64,000 nucleotides of DNA from Capitulum mitella (taxonomy: Eukaryota > Arthropoda > Thecostraca > Pollicipedomorpha > Pollicipedidae): NCBI GenBank assembly GCA_030062745.1, contig CP099847.1, positions 3,642,304-3,706,303 of the forward strand, written 5' to 3'. The position numbers and the translations under genes are program-made. The notes beneath the pieces are model-generated. The model made no database searches. It worked only from the letters and a program-made list of their open reading frames with translations, and was not told where the DNA came from. Of the stretch, positions 52,998-64,000 are shown piece after piece; position 1 is the stretch's first letter, and every line of letters starts with the position of its first letter.

Positions 52998-54969
52998 GGC
53001 TATCCTCGGTTGTAAGCAGATCGGATCACTAACTATCGACCAGACAAAGAAACGTTTTACCCACTATCTCTCTTGTCTAGGCTGCCTGACCAGTGTGCGC
53101 ATTCTGTGCAACCTGTACCGCCAGCTGTCTGTCAGCTGTGTGTGCCTCAAATGAAGTAAAGAAGAAACCGAAACTGGCCTGTACGGTCGCCCAGCTCGCT
53201 TCTTGCCCCCTCGGAATGGGCCGACTGCCTCCAGAGATGATCTTTTGGTCCCGTGATTCAGTTGTGCAATGGCGCGGTGGTCAAGACACCCAGCGGTTCT
53301 GCTGGACAGTGGTCCACTTGACCCGTGATCTAACCGTCTGACAGCCGGCCGGTCCAGTATTCACGTGGTCCGGCGGTCCGGAGCAGCGCTCCTGCGATGA
53401 GTTGCACCTTCACTGGTCCAGAGTCACCGGTCCTCTCGGCTCCGTCTCGCCGTCACTGGCCACGGGTCACTGGTCGTCTCCGCTCGGTCTCTGCGACGGC
53501 CGCAGTGAACGCGGCGCTGTTCGGCCGACACTGGCTCTCTGCACGCTCCCTGCCGCGCTTTATCTGCTGAGCAGGCTGGGGTCGTTACCGGTCCGGTAAC
53601 GCCGCTCCCGGACACACGAAACGCTGGCCGGGCTCCGGCCGATTTCAGTCTAATGAGGTATCGATCACGAGCTTCCAGCGACGAGTGATGGCACGGTTAC
53701 GGCACGTAAACATTCGCCACACGTAGCCAATAACTTTCTGACGTGAACGTCTTTGGCTAGTACCTGCAGGCTTTTTCATTTTCGCGAACACCTACCAAAT
53801 GTTACAAGAACAAACTGTTAATTAAGTCAGATATGGCTTTAATTAACTCCCAGGATTTGGCATAATGACGGAATAACGTCGTTGTTTAGGCGAGGAATGG
53901 TTGGGTTTTATGATGCCTGAAACATGCGTATTAATATTTGACCCCCCGTTTCGGCTGTGAACCCTTTTCGGGAGTGTAGCTACTCCAAGCTTTTATCTCA
54001 AGGTTTTATCTCTGTCAGCTTTCACCAGGTAGCTGACGAGTTGGCGCCATCTCGACATCGCCATTCATGATACTGTTGGTTCATGACACTGCTGCTGACT
54101 GCCAAATGGCCACTGTTTTAAAGCCAGCCGCCAGATCACTTTCCATCTCCCATTTGGTCAGACCGCCGCGCCTTTGGCTAACCGGAAACTATCTTTCATA
54201 TCGCGTGAATAATGGTATCCGTGCCGCCATACCTCCGCGTGTCAACCAATGGTACAGCAATATCTGGTAACGCCCCTCACACAGTCCTGTGCGGAGGAAA
54301 ATCGACTAGAGGCTGTACCAGTAACGTGATGCAATCGCTACAAGTGCCCGAGAAGAGTCACGTGCCCAGGCAATGGTTGCCGGACGGCCGGAAATGGCCG
54401 TCGAACCCTCTGGCGGGCACCGCCCACCGGTCGTAAGTCGGGGTCACAGCCACGCTACGGCTGTCGAGCGGTCGATCCTTGCAGCGTTCATGTAACGCGA
54501 TGAAGCAGTTCTGGTCACGTATTCACCGTCTTCCCTATTCCAACGCAGCAGTCCACTTAGAAAAGAACGTGATGGCATTTAACACGAAGTCAAAAGTTAA
54601 AGCCCGGGAGGGGCTGATTAAATGGCAGCCCGTCGAGCCCGTCGGACCGAACTCGGGCAAGGGACTGGCGTTTGAAATGGCGTTTGAAAAAAAATGGATG
54701 TCGCCACCCCAGCCAGAAAATGTGTGAAAAACAGCGGAATCATAAACATGCAACACCAGAAGAACGCAACATGAAAACTCAACAAATGGTTATGGAGACA
54801 TGATAGATTGACAAACATTTTGTCACCGCCGAGTCACTGACAAATGGACTACAGTCAGATTGAAACAGGGACGTGATCTTTGATGTTCCGGAGGCGGGAA
54901 ATGTCGTGCTAGGAGACTCGTGTGCGATGTAAATTTTGAATGCAACTACTGCTGCTCTATTATATATGC

Positions 54970-54971
<2 letters not shown>

Positions 54972-55014
<43 letters not shown>
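54972..55014. repeat. (TA)n microsatellite
   Basis: Pure TA repeat. Confidence 0.95.
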
Positions 55015-55017
<3 letters not shown>

Positions 55018-55584
55018 TATTACCTTCCATGACATTACCTACGGGGCACTCGCGCCAGTGGCGGCGCCACCTAGGGGAGGTGGACTGGCGCCGGCAGATG
55101 TCAGATGTCCAGGGACGGATCTAGGGGCGTGGAGTTATGCCCGCTTCAAATGAATGCTCGAGTGGACGATCAGCCGGGGCAGTCCGGCTTCCCGAGGGGT
55201 CTCGATGAAACGCGGCTAATGCCCATCCAATTAGACACCTATTACACGCCCATTACAAAGCTAATGGCCCCACCAAAAACGACGTTGTTTGGGAATGGTC
55301 ATACCAGTCAGTGAGGTCGGTCCTGGCACAGTGATTCCGTCATTCCAAAGATGAAAGCAATTATGGTCGTAGGGTAATTTTTCCCATTCCGGATCCCAGT
55401 TGTATTAAAGCAAATGCATGCATGCAGCTAAAATGTGTCATTTAAACTATTCATGTACATCCCTGCAGTATAATCAATGAGCGAAAGGACCTACATTTCA
55501 CAATGCTTGCTCAATACTTCTTTGCTATCGCCGATAGACATCCACATGTTCCATTTAGATATTGGCAAGTCACGTAGGAACGTT

Positions 55585-56854
55585 TTAAGCCGGCACCACC
55601 TAGGAGTGTCAAATAGGGCACCCCTGGTTCTCATGAACAGCTTCTGAGCCGTTAGAGTACCTGTCCATCAATCAGTTCTACATATTCTGACGTCAAAACC
55701 ATTCCCGTGCTAGATCAGGTCACGGAGATATGACGTCAGAGGTGAATCCTTGTACGCATGTCTTCGCCTCTTCGGGCGGTGGCTTGCGAAAAAAAGAGAG
55801 GAAAAAATGAACATGGCTCGTTTTTTCTATAACATTGGCGAATACGATGCATAGATTATTTGGATTTACATAGGACAAGTTTACCAAAAAGATATACAGC
55901 CATGACACATCAACGTTAGAGGTCATGCTTGGTCACTTGCATGATGACGATTGGACTGGTCTGCATTGTGAGTGATAGAAGTGGCTGCCGTTGACCTTGC
56001 CAGTAGTTCAAGCCAGACAAGCAAATCTACATGTCTCTTATAGCGAGGTTCACCAAATGCAGCGTGGGGTCATGTCAGGTCACGTCATACGTAGATGTCA
56101 ATACCAAATGGAATGAAACACTGTCTGTGGAAGATCGTTCAGTAACAGCAGAGAGCAATTATTGTTCCTTGTCGGAAAAAGAATAATGACTATCTATTCT
56201 GACATAGCTTTACCTTGAATTGAAAAAAACAGACAGAGCAGATTTAATCATCAGGAGGTGTCATTTCAGTTCTGTACGTCAGGCAGTTAAGAATCGCAGC
56301 GAGTAAATATTGCTTTTTGTGGGAAGAGTAATGCTACCTTATCTGACTTCACCTATACTGACCTTGACTGGATGAAAAACAGATAATGCAAAACTGATCA
56401 TCAGAAGGTTTCACTTTCCTCCTTTTTGTCACGTGGATCAAATAGGCTACATGTAAGTATCGGTCTTTGGCATGTAAAGTAAGGCCACTCTTTCACGTGA
56501 CCCAGATTGACGTGAACCGACATTTTTGGCATTTTGGCATGCTTCTGATGCAAAAGATCGTGAACTTTCGTTTGGTACCCAACTGAAGGCTTTAAGACCA
56601 GTTTCGCTGATGATATGATGTACGAACCTGTGTCAGTTTTTCCGACGTCGTGCTCTGCGTTTTACGTGACCTGAGACGTCATCAGTCGCGTGACCAGGAC
56701 TAACGTAGTATTTTCTGAATCACAAAACTCAGGCCTATTGATTGGCGATAGACCGGTTAGATCCGATGGTTAGATCCTGAGATAGCAGGGGTGCGCTTTT
56801 TGACATCCCCAGGCGGTCGCGGGTACAGAAATTCGCCAGGCAGTGCCGGATTAA
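55585..56854. mobile_element. TTAA-bounded non-autonomous element, family 2, copy B (inverted)
   Basis: Left end TTAAGCCGGCACCACC, right end GGCAGTGCCGGATTAA. The body is the reverse complement of 14075-14936: e.g. 'gcctcttcgggcggtggc' here pairs with 'gccaccgcccgaagaggt' there. At 1270 bp it is longer than the other copy, so one is internally deleted or this one holds an insert. Confidence 0.7.
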
Positions 56855-58029
56855 AAGTTGGTTAGTTTAAAGACGTCGATAAAAAAGTGCGATTTTTGTC
56901 GGAATAAAGAGCTTTTCTTCCGAACCCAGGACAGCAAAAAAAGAAAAAAAAACATAGACTTCTGTAATGGGGAGACCACTCTATCTCCCTACACTGATAC
57001 GTACCCTAGTGCTCTGAGCTAAATTCCTTAGCACTGTTTCGTCAGCACTGTTACTGTTGACGGTAGGCATTCAAAACGTCTAGGACAGGAGCACATCATA
57101 GATATGAAAGATTCATCTCGGAACTGGTCTGCTTTGCAAATGGTGACGGCAGCCCAGACATGCGTTGAGGCAAAACGTGTTACTGGATAGTAGGGTTACA
57201 GTAATTTCGTCATCGTCTCGATCCTGACACCTACGATAGGTGGCTAACTGTTCTTAAAACTGCATTACAGATTGCAGCTTTAAAGCGTAAGGTCCTGATT
57301 TTTTTTACTGGTTCCACAGACGTTTTTTTGGCGTTGTTTATGGGATCAGTTCATAGGGATTCAAACGTTCTTGAATGCATGCATTCATATACCGTCGACT
57401 GCTTATAAGCCACAGCGTAAAAGTGGCATTGTCAGAAAAGTTTCATGACAGGTGTCGTGAAATCACACCAGGGTAAGCTTTTGGTTTCTAATATGGTCAA
57501 GGTTTCGATCGTAGGTACAACATATAGATATGTCTATGGCACAGCCAACAACTAAATGCACGACATCCACAATTCCATTTAGTCCACAAGATCCTGGATT
57601 AAGGCTTCTCGGATCCCGGTTTACCAGGGCTGGGCATTTTGTTCAGATTCTGTTACTAAATAGCAAATACGTAAACGGATCCGGTCCATGCTTGATACAA
57701 AAAATGGTACCCATTTATCATCTCACCAACGAGCTTGATAGTCAGGCTTCCCACCCCTCATGGATTGGTTCCGTTCCAGCTTTTCCTCAGCAAGCTTTCA
57801 CAAGCAAGAGTGTACAATACAACAGTATCCAAAGAGATATTGATCACCGGTGTAGGAGCGTTTTCAAAGATGGCATGGCAAGAAGCACTTTTAGGCTTGA
57901 TTACGAAAACAGACAATGGGTTGGGACACAAAAAGATACAAAGTATCTTTTAAGTATAGTAAGATAGTATTATATTAAGTATATTAATATAGATAGATAT
58001 TATATAAGATAGATAGTATATTAAGATAG

Positions 58030-58072
58030 ATACTTTCTACAAAAGATACAAAGTATCTTTTGTAGAAAGTAT
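58030..58072. repeat. Perfect 20-bp hairpin, 3-base loop
   Basis: ATACTTTCTACAAAAGATAC, loop aaa, then the exact complement. It follows a run of 'gatagata'/'tatta' simple repeats from 57950. Confidence 0.9.
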
Positions 58073-60109
58073 AGAATCCAGTTTCTCCCCGGATTAGAGA
58101 AAGCTGTCTATTTCCGTTATCCTGCCTAAGGCCAGGGAGCCTAAAAAAAAACATTTTCTAACGTTTCAAAAGTCATTGTAAATTGCAGTCTTCTCATGTT
58201 CTTTCTCAATGAATCGAATTCCAGCTGTATTTTAAATCTAAAGGATCCTGTTCTTCCGCTTCTGCGGTTTTTTGCTTTCGGCCCTTCTCAAGACGACTTG
58301 CTGAATCTTTAGATAATGCGGGAGAGTTGACAATCGCACGCTACTCATTTCAATCCTCGCCAGGGCGTCAGGACAAAGCAGGATCGCAGTAGCACTAAAA
58401 AAGTGTAAGTGTAGAAAAGTGTAAAGCGTAAAAGTGTAAGCTACGAAAAAGTGTAGAGAGGCAAATGCCTTTCCCATAGAGATGTTAAATTTCCAAAACG
58501 TAGGAATAAAACACCCTCGGCCCCTCGCTCCCATTCCCTTCCCGTTCCTTTACGCCGGTGTGAATAAGTAAGGCAAAAGAAATCTGTATTCGTCTCGGGC
58601 AGAGACAAGTAGTTAAAAGAAATTGAGCCCAGCGAGCGCACGACGGCGACTGCGGTCGGCAGCCTGGCCGGCAGGATCGGAGCAAAATCGGGCAAAAGGG
58701 TGCGAGTTTTCGTAGCACCACAACTCTCCAACGCCGGGCGCATTAGGCACAGGGATTGACTCCGCGCCGAGAGCGTTGGATCTGCTCCCCGCTCGGGTGT
58801 CGGCGGGACTGATTAGCAGTGGCACGGGAACTCCTCTTCGGTTGGGGTAATCTTTTTTGAATCATTATTTTCATTTTGGATCATTTTGGATCATTTCTTT
58901 CGTCAATGCCCATAGGGTCAATGTTAAATTTCTAAAAAGTTGGTGGGCTAAAGTTCTCCCTAGCCCCATGGCTCCCGCATCTACGCTACTTAGCATCTCC
59001 GTCCGAAAGCCGGTCGGCAACAGGCACGAACGCCGGCCAGGAGACGACCGGATGCGTCGTAAGATATGAGCCGTGCTCAGTCGGGACGCGCGCAGACGCG
59101 CCGGGTTGACACTTTCCTGTGGGATCACGCTTGACTGGCTACAAATCCGCCCCTGACGCTGCGGACGATGACTCCCCATTTGGTTTGGCAAAGCCTGACA
59201 ATGTTTTCTGATACAATGAAGCAAACAGTTCCGACCATGGTAATTTATGCCTTAGCGCTCGCCTCCTCTTGGGTGGTCCCTGCGACTGTCTCAATTCCGT
59301 TTTAAAACATAAGATGCAAAGGCCGTAGTCCCCTGTGGCCCTATTGGATCTGCCATATTCATTCTGATCTCCGGTAGAAGTGGATTTAGGGACAAAAGGG
59401 TCCGTGGTATGTTCCAAAAATCAAGGTTTGAAAGACCACTGTTTTTCTATGCAAGACAACAATATTTTTACCATTATTCACTGTAAATATGTGCAACATT
59501 TAGCATGCATTATGACGTACTTTGTAAAAAGTAACTACGATCTGCGCATTGGCGCCCTAATTGTTCGGCCCCTCCCACCATCGTGAGCCGGATCCGTCCC
59601 TGATCTCGAATTACCACGCACAATGGTCGCTCGCCGCCCCTGCACGTGCCTGCATGCGTCACAGCTGGAGTCCGCGTCCGATCAGCTGTTGAAGGGCGGA
59701 GCATAGCGTAACGTCAAATGACGTCATGCGTGTGGCATCTCCATTATGTCCTGCAAATATTTCGTAAAACTATTTCGCTATCTTCTACTCCTTTGATATG
59801 AATTTCTTGATAGTGCAATCGGATAATTACTCATATGAACTAAAACTACTCCAAGAATCTCTTGAAAAGCGCTAAACATAGGAACTATTTTTACTCTCCA
59901 GGAGTGCTCGTTCGCCATATCAAGAGTCACTTTCCTTATTTGTAGCGGAGAGGGCAGGACGCTCTCCTTTCGTGCTCGTGTGGGAAAATTGAATTGTTTG
60001 TTTTGGTTAACCAGTTCCTTATTTGTAAGCCATCGCAAATGTCAGGTGGAAGGTGCATGGAGAGTGCATCGTGTGATACCCAATTGGGAAAAAGTGAGTG
60101 AGGAGAGAA

Positions 60110-60620
60110 ATGCAGAACTCGAGTGGAGATGGTAACGGCCAAGATTCGCACGAACATTACTCCCTGAATTTTCCTGTGACTCCAAGCTCAGAATCTTTCT
60201 ACCAGAGCATAACATCGTCTGCTTCAAGTGCTTCAAATATCCCAGGACTGCTGCGACTAGCTCCAACTTCGCCAATGGGTATGCCTGTGGTGTCCAGTGG
60301 AATTCAGACTGTGGCAGGGGCAAGCCATGGGTATGCTGTCTCTGGCAGCAATACCTTAAAAAGGACTGCCCAGGAGGCAGGATTTTCAGACCAGAGACAG
60401 TGTGAAATTCCATCATCTGATGATGACAATTCTCTGTCTGGAAAGTTCACTATTCCCCAAACATCCGTGTCTCCAACGGAGAGCCAGACAAAACCACCAG
60501 AACCATCACCACCTGTGAAGAAGACCAAAGGAAGGGTGAAGATTAAGATGGAGTTTATTGACAACAAGCTGAGAAGATATACAACATTTTCCGAAGAGAA
60601 AAACTGGCATCATGAAAAAG
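60110..60620 (+). CDS. SRF: Serum response factor, first coding exon (partial gene)
   Basis: MADS-box transcription factor that binds CArG boxes as a dimer in the nucleus, with Myocardin/TCF partners (Drosophila blistered). The ATG follows an in-frame TGA at 60095. Residues 1-136 are a Ser/Pro/Thr-rich N-terminus with an acidic SSDDDNS patch near 102-108. Then KKTKGRVKIKMEFIDNKLRR and YTTFS match the start of SRF MADS boxes essentially without change. The next bases read KRKTGIMKK only after one extra base around 60591-60593 is skipped; as written the frame gives SEEKNWHHEKG. The exon ends at AAAAAG|gtaagg, phase 0 if the extra base is ignored. The rest of the MADS box is not in the window, so further exons lie beyond it. 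Confidence 0.88.
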
Positions 60621-62560
60621 GTAAGGTGGTCAAATCCATATGTATTTCATGTATGCCGACATCAAGAGTGTGCCAACAGCAATCCAGGGCCACAAGAATC
60701 TGACCAATATTTTGTGTTTTTGAATGCATTTTCCAATCAGATTTGCCATTTTTGTTCTGTCTCCCCTGATGTGCACCATGGCATGCCAGAGCTGTGATGT
60801 CTGGTGGAGAAACCAAATTGTGTTCCAAAATGTGAACCATGAATGAATTCTTGTTGAAACCTGCTACAGTTTGCAGTCTGGGCTGTGCATTTGTCACAGG
60901 GGACCAGGCACCAGAATTCCTCAGATAGCTGTATAATATGACTCAAATTCATGTGAATTCATGGTGAGGTTAACATGAGGGTGCAAATTGAGGAACTTTG
61001 GGATAAGATATAGATGCCAAACAGACTTGACATGATTGTAAATATTGTTCCTGCATGGTAGTAAACAGGCTTGATTACCAACAGTACCATAATCATCATA
61101 ACTCTTAAGAAATGCAGTGCAAACTAAGGCTATCTGAAAGGCAGAGTATACCCTATGGGTATTGGCAACTGGCCTGATTTTTCCATTTTTTATGTATGAT
61201 CACCCATGAGTGGATGGTCAGCTGCTTTCCCACCTGTCATGTGAACTCCTCCTCCTCCTAATCGTGTGAACCACCAGGATACAAATAACCATATGTTAAG
61301 ACTCCTTCAACAAGGAAAGGTAAATACAAAAAAACTGCAAATCAGGATTAAAGGCAGTGATAATTGTTATAAGTGCTTCTGTGTTAGTCAAGTTACAAGA
61401 GATGAAAAAGAAACTGAACACTAAAATCAGCTTCTGGATGACCATGGCACTTCTCCAGATTAGTGTAAATGTAAAAGGAGTGATGTAACGTTTCTCTACA
61501 CATCATTGTGAAAAAGAGCACTCATCCATATTGCTGGACTCATAGGATCTCACCCAGCTAATCACAATGCTTCTTGCTGGATGAGGTCATGAAGCCAAAA
61601 GCAAGGTTGTACAAGGTGTTACTCTCTGATGTTGAAGAACATCAGAAAATATGTGCTCCAAAAACATTTTATACCCCAAAGTTTGGTCCTGTGCTTCCAT
61701 AAAAAACTACATTATAATGGTGTTGACAAAGTTCTATTGCTGCAAGCAAATAACTGTCTCATTTCTGCTTCAGTAAGAGCCAGCTTTGATGCCATAGCTG
61801 ACTTACACCAAAAATGCATATTTAAACCACTATTACTCTTTGTCAAATGTGCTCCAAAATGAAAATTTTGCTCTGACACCAGGAACAAAAAACAACTTTC
61901 CACCCATGGTGTGAAGCCAGTTGGGGGTTATAATGAAACATGCCTGATAATTATGTAAAACAAAGACTTATTCTATTGCCTGGTCTATTGCCTGTGCTGT
62001 TTTTTTCTCATGCTTCGCCATACACTGTACATTCACTGTATACTTCAAGTGGGTTTATGTTTTGCTCCTGGCTGTTCCTACATTCTTCCCTCACTGCCCT
62101 CCTACTCATTGTTCTTCACTTGCTCTAGTCCACTGCCTCCAGTTCCCTTTCCCTATGCTGCTTTCCCTATCTCTCTGCTCAGCCTTCTGCTTGTTTCCAG
62201 TAGATTTGTTCCATATCTGCTCCTTCCTTGGTCATGTCCTGTGCACCAAATTATCCCTGCTGCTCTCCTCATGCTTTCCTGTGTCCACCCTTTCCCTGTT
62301 CTTCCCTCCATCGTCTTCACCTCTGCTGCCATTAGACCCAATTGTTATCCACCATTACCTCCAGCTCTCTCATTGCATCTCCCTCCTTGACGCCAGTTTT
62401 TTCTTGGACTATATGGGTGTGATTTGTTCATGTTGATCAAAGACTGGACATTGAAACATATGAAATTTTGAGGAAAAGGAACAGAGGAAGACAGATATCT
62501 GTAACTGTCTTATTACTGTCTCTGTGCTTTTCCCACTTCGAGGTCTTCAGGAAATTGTGC
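60270..62560. other. CpG desert covering the SRF exon end and intron start
   Basis: CG dinucleotides are almost absent: I count about four between 60660 and 62380, while adjacent sequence on either side has them at many times that density. TG and CA are abundant, as expected after deamination of methylated CpG. Gene-body methylation of conserved genes in arthropods would produce this. Confidence 0.8.
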
Positions 62561-64000
62561 AGTCAGCAGGAGGAGAGTGCGGTTGGTTGCCAGCTTTTGG
62601 CTTCTGGTTAAGAGCCAGGCGCTGCTTCTAAACAAGCATTACAGTGGAGTGGGGGTTAAAGCAATCTGGTTGAAATGCATAGCGTTATGTACAGAAAGCC
62701 AACATAATGTGTGGAAGACCTTTGTCATGAAATGGAAAAGGAATTGAAAACATTTCTATTCGTGATAATGGCGTAAATGGCATCTGCTGTAATGTTGGCT
62801 GATGAAAATTTTAATGGGGACAGGAAATGATGAGCTGTCCATCACTTTGTGTATCTGCATCAGTGTAAGGTCTGTGATGCACAGTAGCAGCATTGTTTTC
62901 AAATATAGAAGGTGATTGGCAAGTTTTCTTTACAAGCATGTGGCCAGAAATGAAGGTCGTGTTGGACCGTCGAGCCATTGAACAAGAAGCTTAAGCCAGA
63001 GGAATGGACAGCATTCGGAGAGGCAGACCTGTTGTTGTGACAGATGCGTAAGTGAACAATTTCCACCGTTTTTATTACGTGCGCTTTGAGCACGGTGACG
63101 TGAAATGGCATTGTATTTTAAGTGTGTGCAATCGGGGTTGATGTTTAAACAGTGCACATCATGCAGATGGTTTGCTTTAGTGATGTTGCAGTGAGGAAAG
63201 GTTTGCTACAGTTACCAAATACCAACTGAAGGAAGGGGGAAGGGGTAATCATATTGGAAGACCGGTTTTGGTGATAGCGCTGAGGTATGCTCTATTACAG
63301 CCTCAAATAACGTAACTGTGGTGGCAAACTTTAGGTTCGTAGGGTGCTTGGCCCTTCATTCCTAGTCGTCTTTTGTTATTAGTCTGGCCTTCTGGCTCTG
63401 CACGTGAATGCCTTGTATTCATTGTATTGCTCGTGTCTGTAAAACATGGTGTGCAGTGACGAAAACTAATGAGCTTATGACTCCTTGATGCCCTTTTACG
63501 CCAAGGTGGCGTGTTCTGGATTTGGATGCGTCTTGTAGATAGTTCGAAATATAATGGATACCACTACGCCTAGATACGTAACATCAGTGGTTTGGCTTCC
63601 TTACCAGTACATAAAAAGACTGGCCATGTTGTTGACAGAAAAAAAGACAGGTAGGTAGACGGCAGATGTTGCCATGACCTGGGATGTGACTTTTTGTATC
63701 ATCTTTACGTTAAGCCGTCGGTGCATACCGACAGTTGGTAAAACTGTTTAATATTTCAGGTCATGATTTCGCCTGCTACCTTGTTTTATCCCCAGAACAG
63801 ACTTCTCAGCGGTCCACGTTCATTTATTGAGTCCATTTGTCGAAGATGGAATTTTCTAGCTGATCTTAATGAATGGAGAACGTACGCGAATTGTAGGAAT
63901 GTTCTTGTGTGGAAACGTACCGATGATATACCTACGTTCATCTTCTGGGATCATTCAGCATTTGATGCTTGAAACCTGGGGGATTTTTCAACTTGAATAC
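60621..64000 (+). other. SRF: SRF intron 1, to window end
   Basis: I searched for the expected continuation AYELSTLTGTQVLLLVASE in the translated frames and did not see it, so the intron runs past the window. A CT-rich tract occupies about 62050-62350. From 62600 CpG content returns to the local norm and nothing else is recognisable. Confidence 0.6.

Larger units (their letters stand above)
52998..60109. other. Intergenic region between IR and SRF (head-to-head)
   Basis: 7.1 kb between two gene starts pointing away from each other. It contains a TA microsatellite (54972), a TTAA element (55585-56854) and a perfect hairpin (58030). In 53000-54970, 56860-58000 and 58080-60100 I see no gene or repeat that I can name. 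Both promoters should be here, but no core promoter motif is convincing. Confidence 0.5.

Noticed and set aside
57530-57967. 145-aa frame between IR and SRF
   Set aside because: No domain, ordinary composition, ends in simple repeats; not supportable as a gene.
63763-63972. 69-aa frame near the window end as a further SRF exon
   Set aside because: It does not resemble the MADS continuation or any SRF region.

Overview
The window looks like nuclear DNA of an arthropod, most likely a crustacean; a barnacle is possible but not shown. The evidence is a divergent ionotropic receptor (a protostome chemosensory family), split genes with GT-AG introns of up to 16 kb, CpG-rich GC-biased coding exons, many minisatellites, and hAT, TTAA-target and Penelope-type transposons. 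I recognise three host genes and one broken transposase gene. I recognise no RNA gene, CRISPR array, retrovirus-like element or Polinton.

Region 1 (1-31922, + strand) is a complete glutaminyl-peptide cyclotransferase gene. Seven exons with consistent phases join into a 360-residue secreted enzyme that keeps the zinc ligands and acidic catalytic residues of the family. Its introns hold small hAT and TTAA-target elements and several minisatellites. Region 2 (31923-34805) is the gap between two convergent genes and contains an inverted duplication. Region 3 (34806-52997, - strand) is a two-exon ionotropic receptor (IR). Its 16-kb intron is mostly transposon: a 6.6-kb hAT-type element with an 8-bp target duplication, a TTAA element nested inside it, a Penelope-like fragment, a fold-back element and a broken hAT transposase gene. 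Region 4 (52998-60109) is intergenic, with a second copy of a TTAA element. Region 5 (60110 to the end, + strand) is the first coding exon of a serum response factor (SRF) gene. It ends inside the MADS box and lies at the start of a striking CpG desert.

The most interesting pattern is that tandem arrays sit directly on 3' splice sites. The 38-bp array before cyclotransferase exon 3 and the 30-bp array before IR exon 2 repeat the acceptor CAG together with the first 10-19 bases of the exon. A 526-bp duplication before exon 4 also crosses the acceptor, and arrays abut exons 2 and 5. Unit similarity is highest next to the exon where a gradient can be seen. This suggests recurrent duplication seeded at intron-exon boundaries, leaving up to 20 or more decoy acceptors per exon.

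The SRF and IR exons each carry one extra base inside a highly conserved motif. This means either consensus error in the sequence or inactive alleles, and should be settled before the proteins are used.
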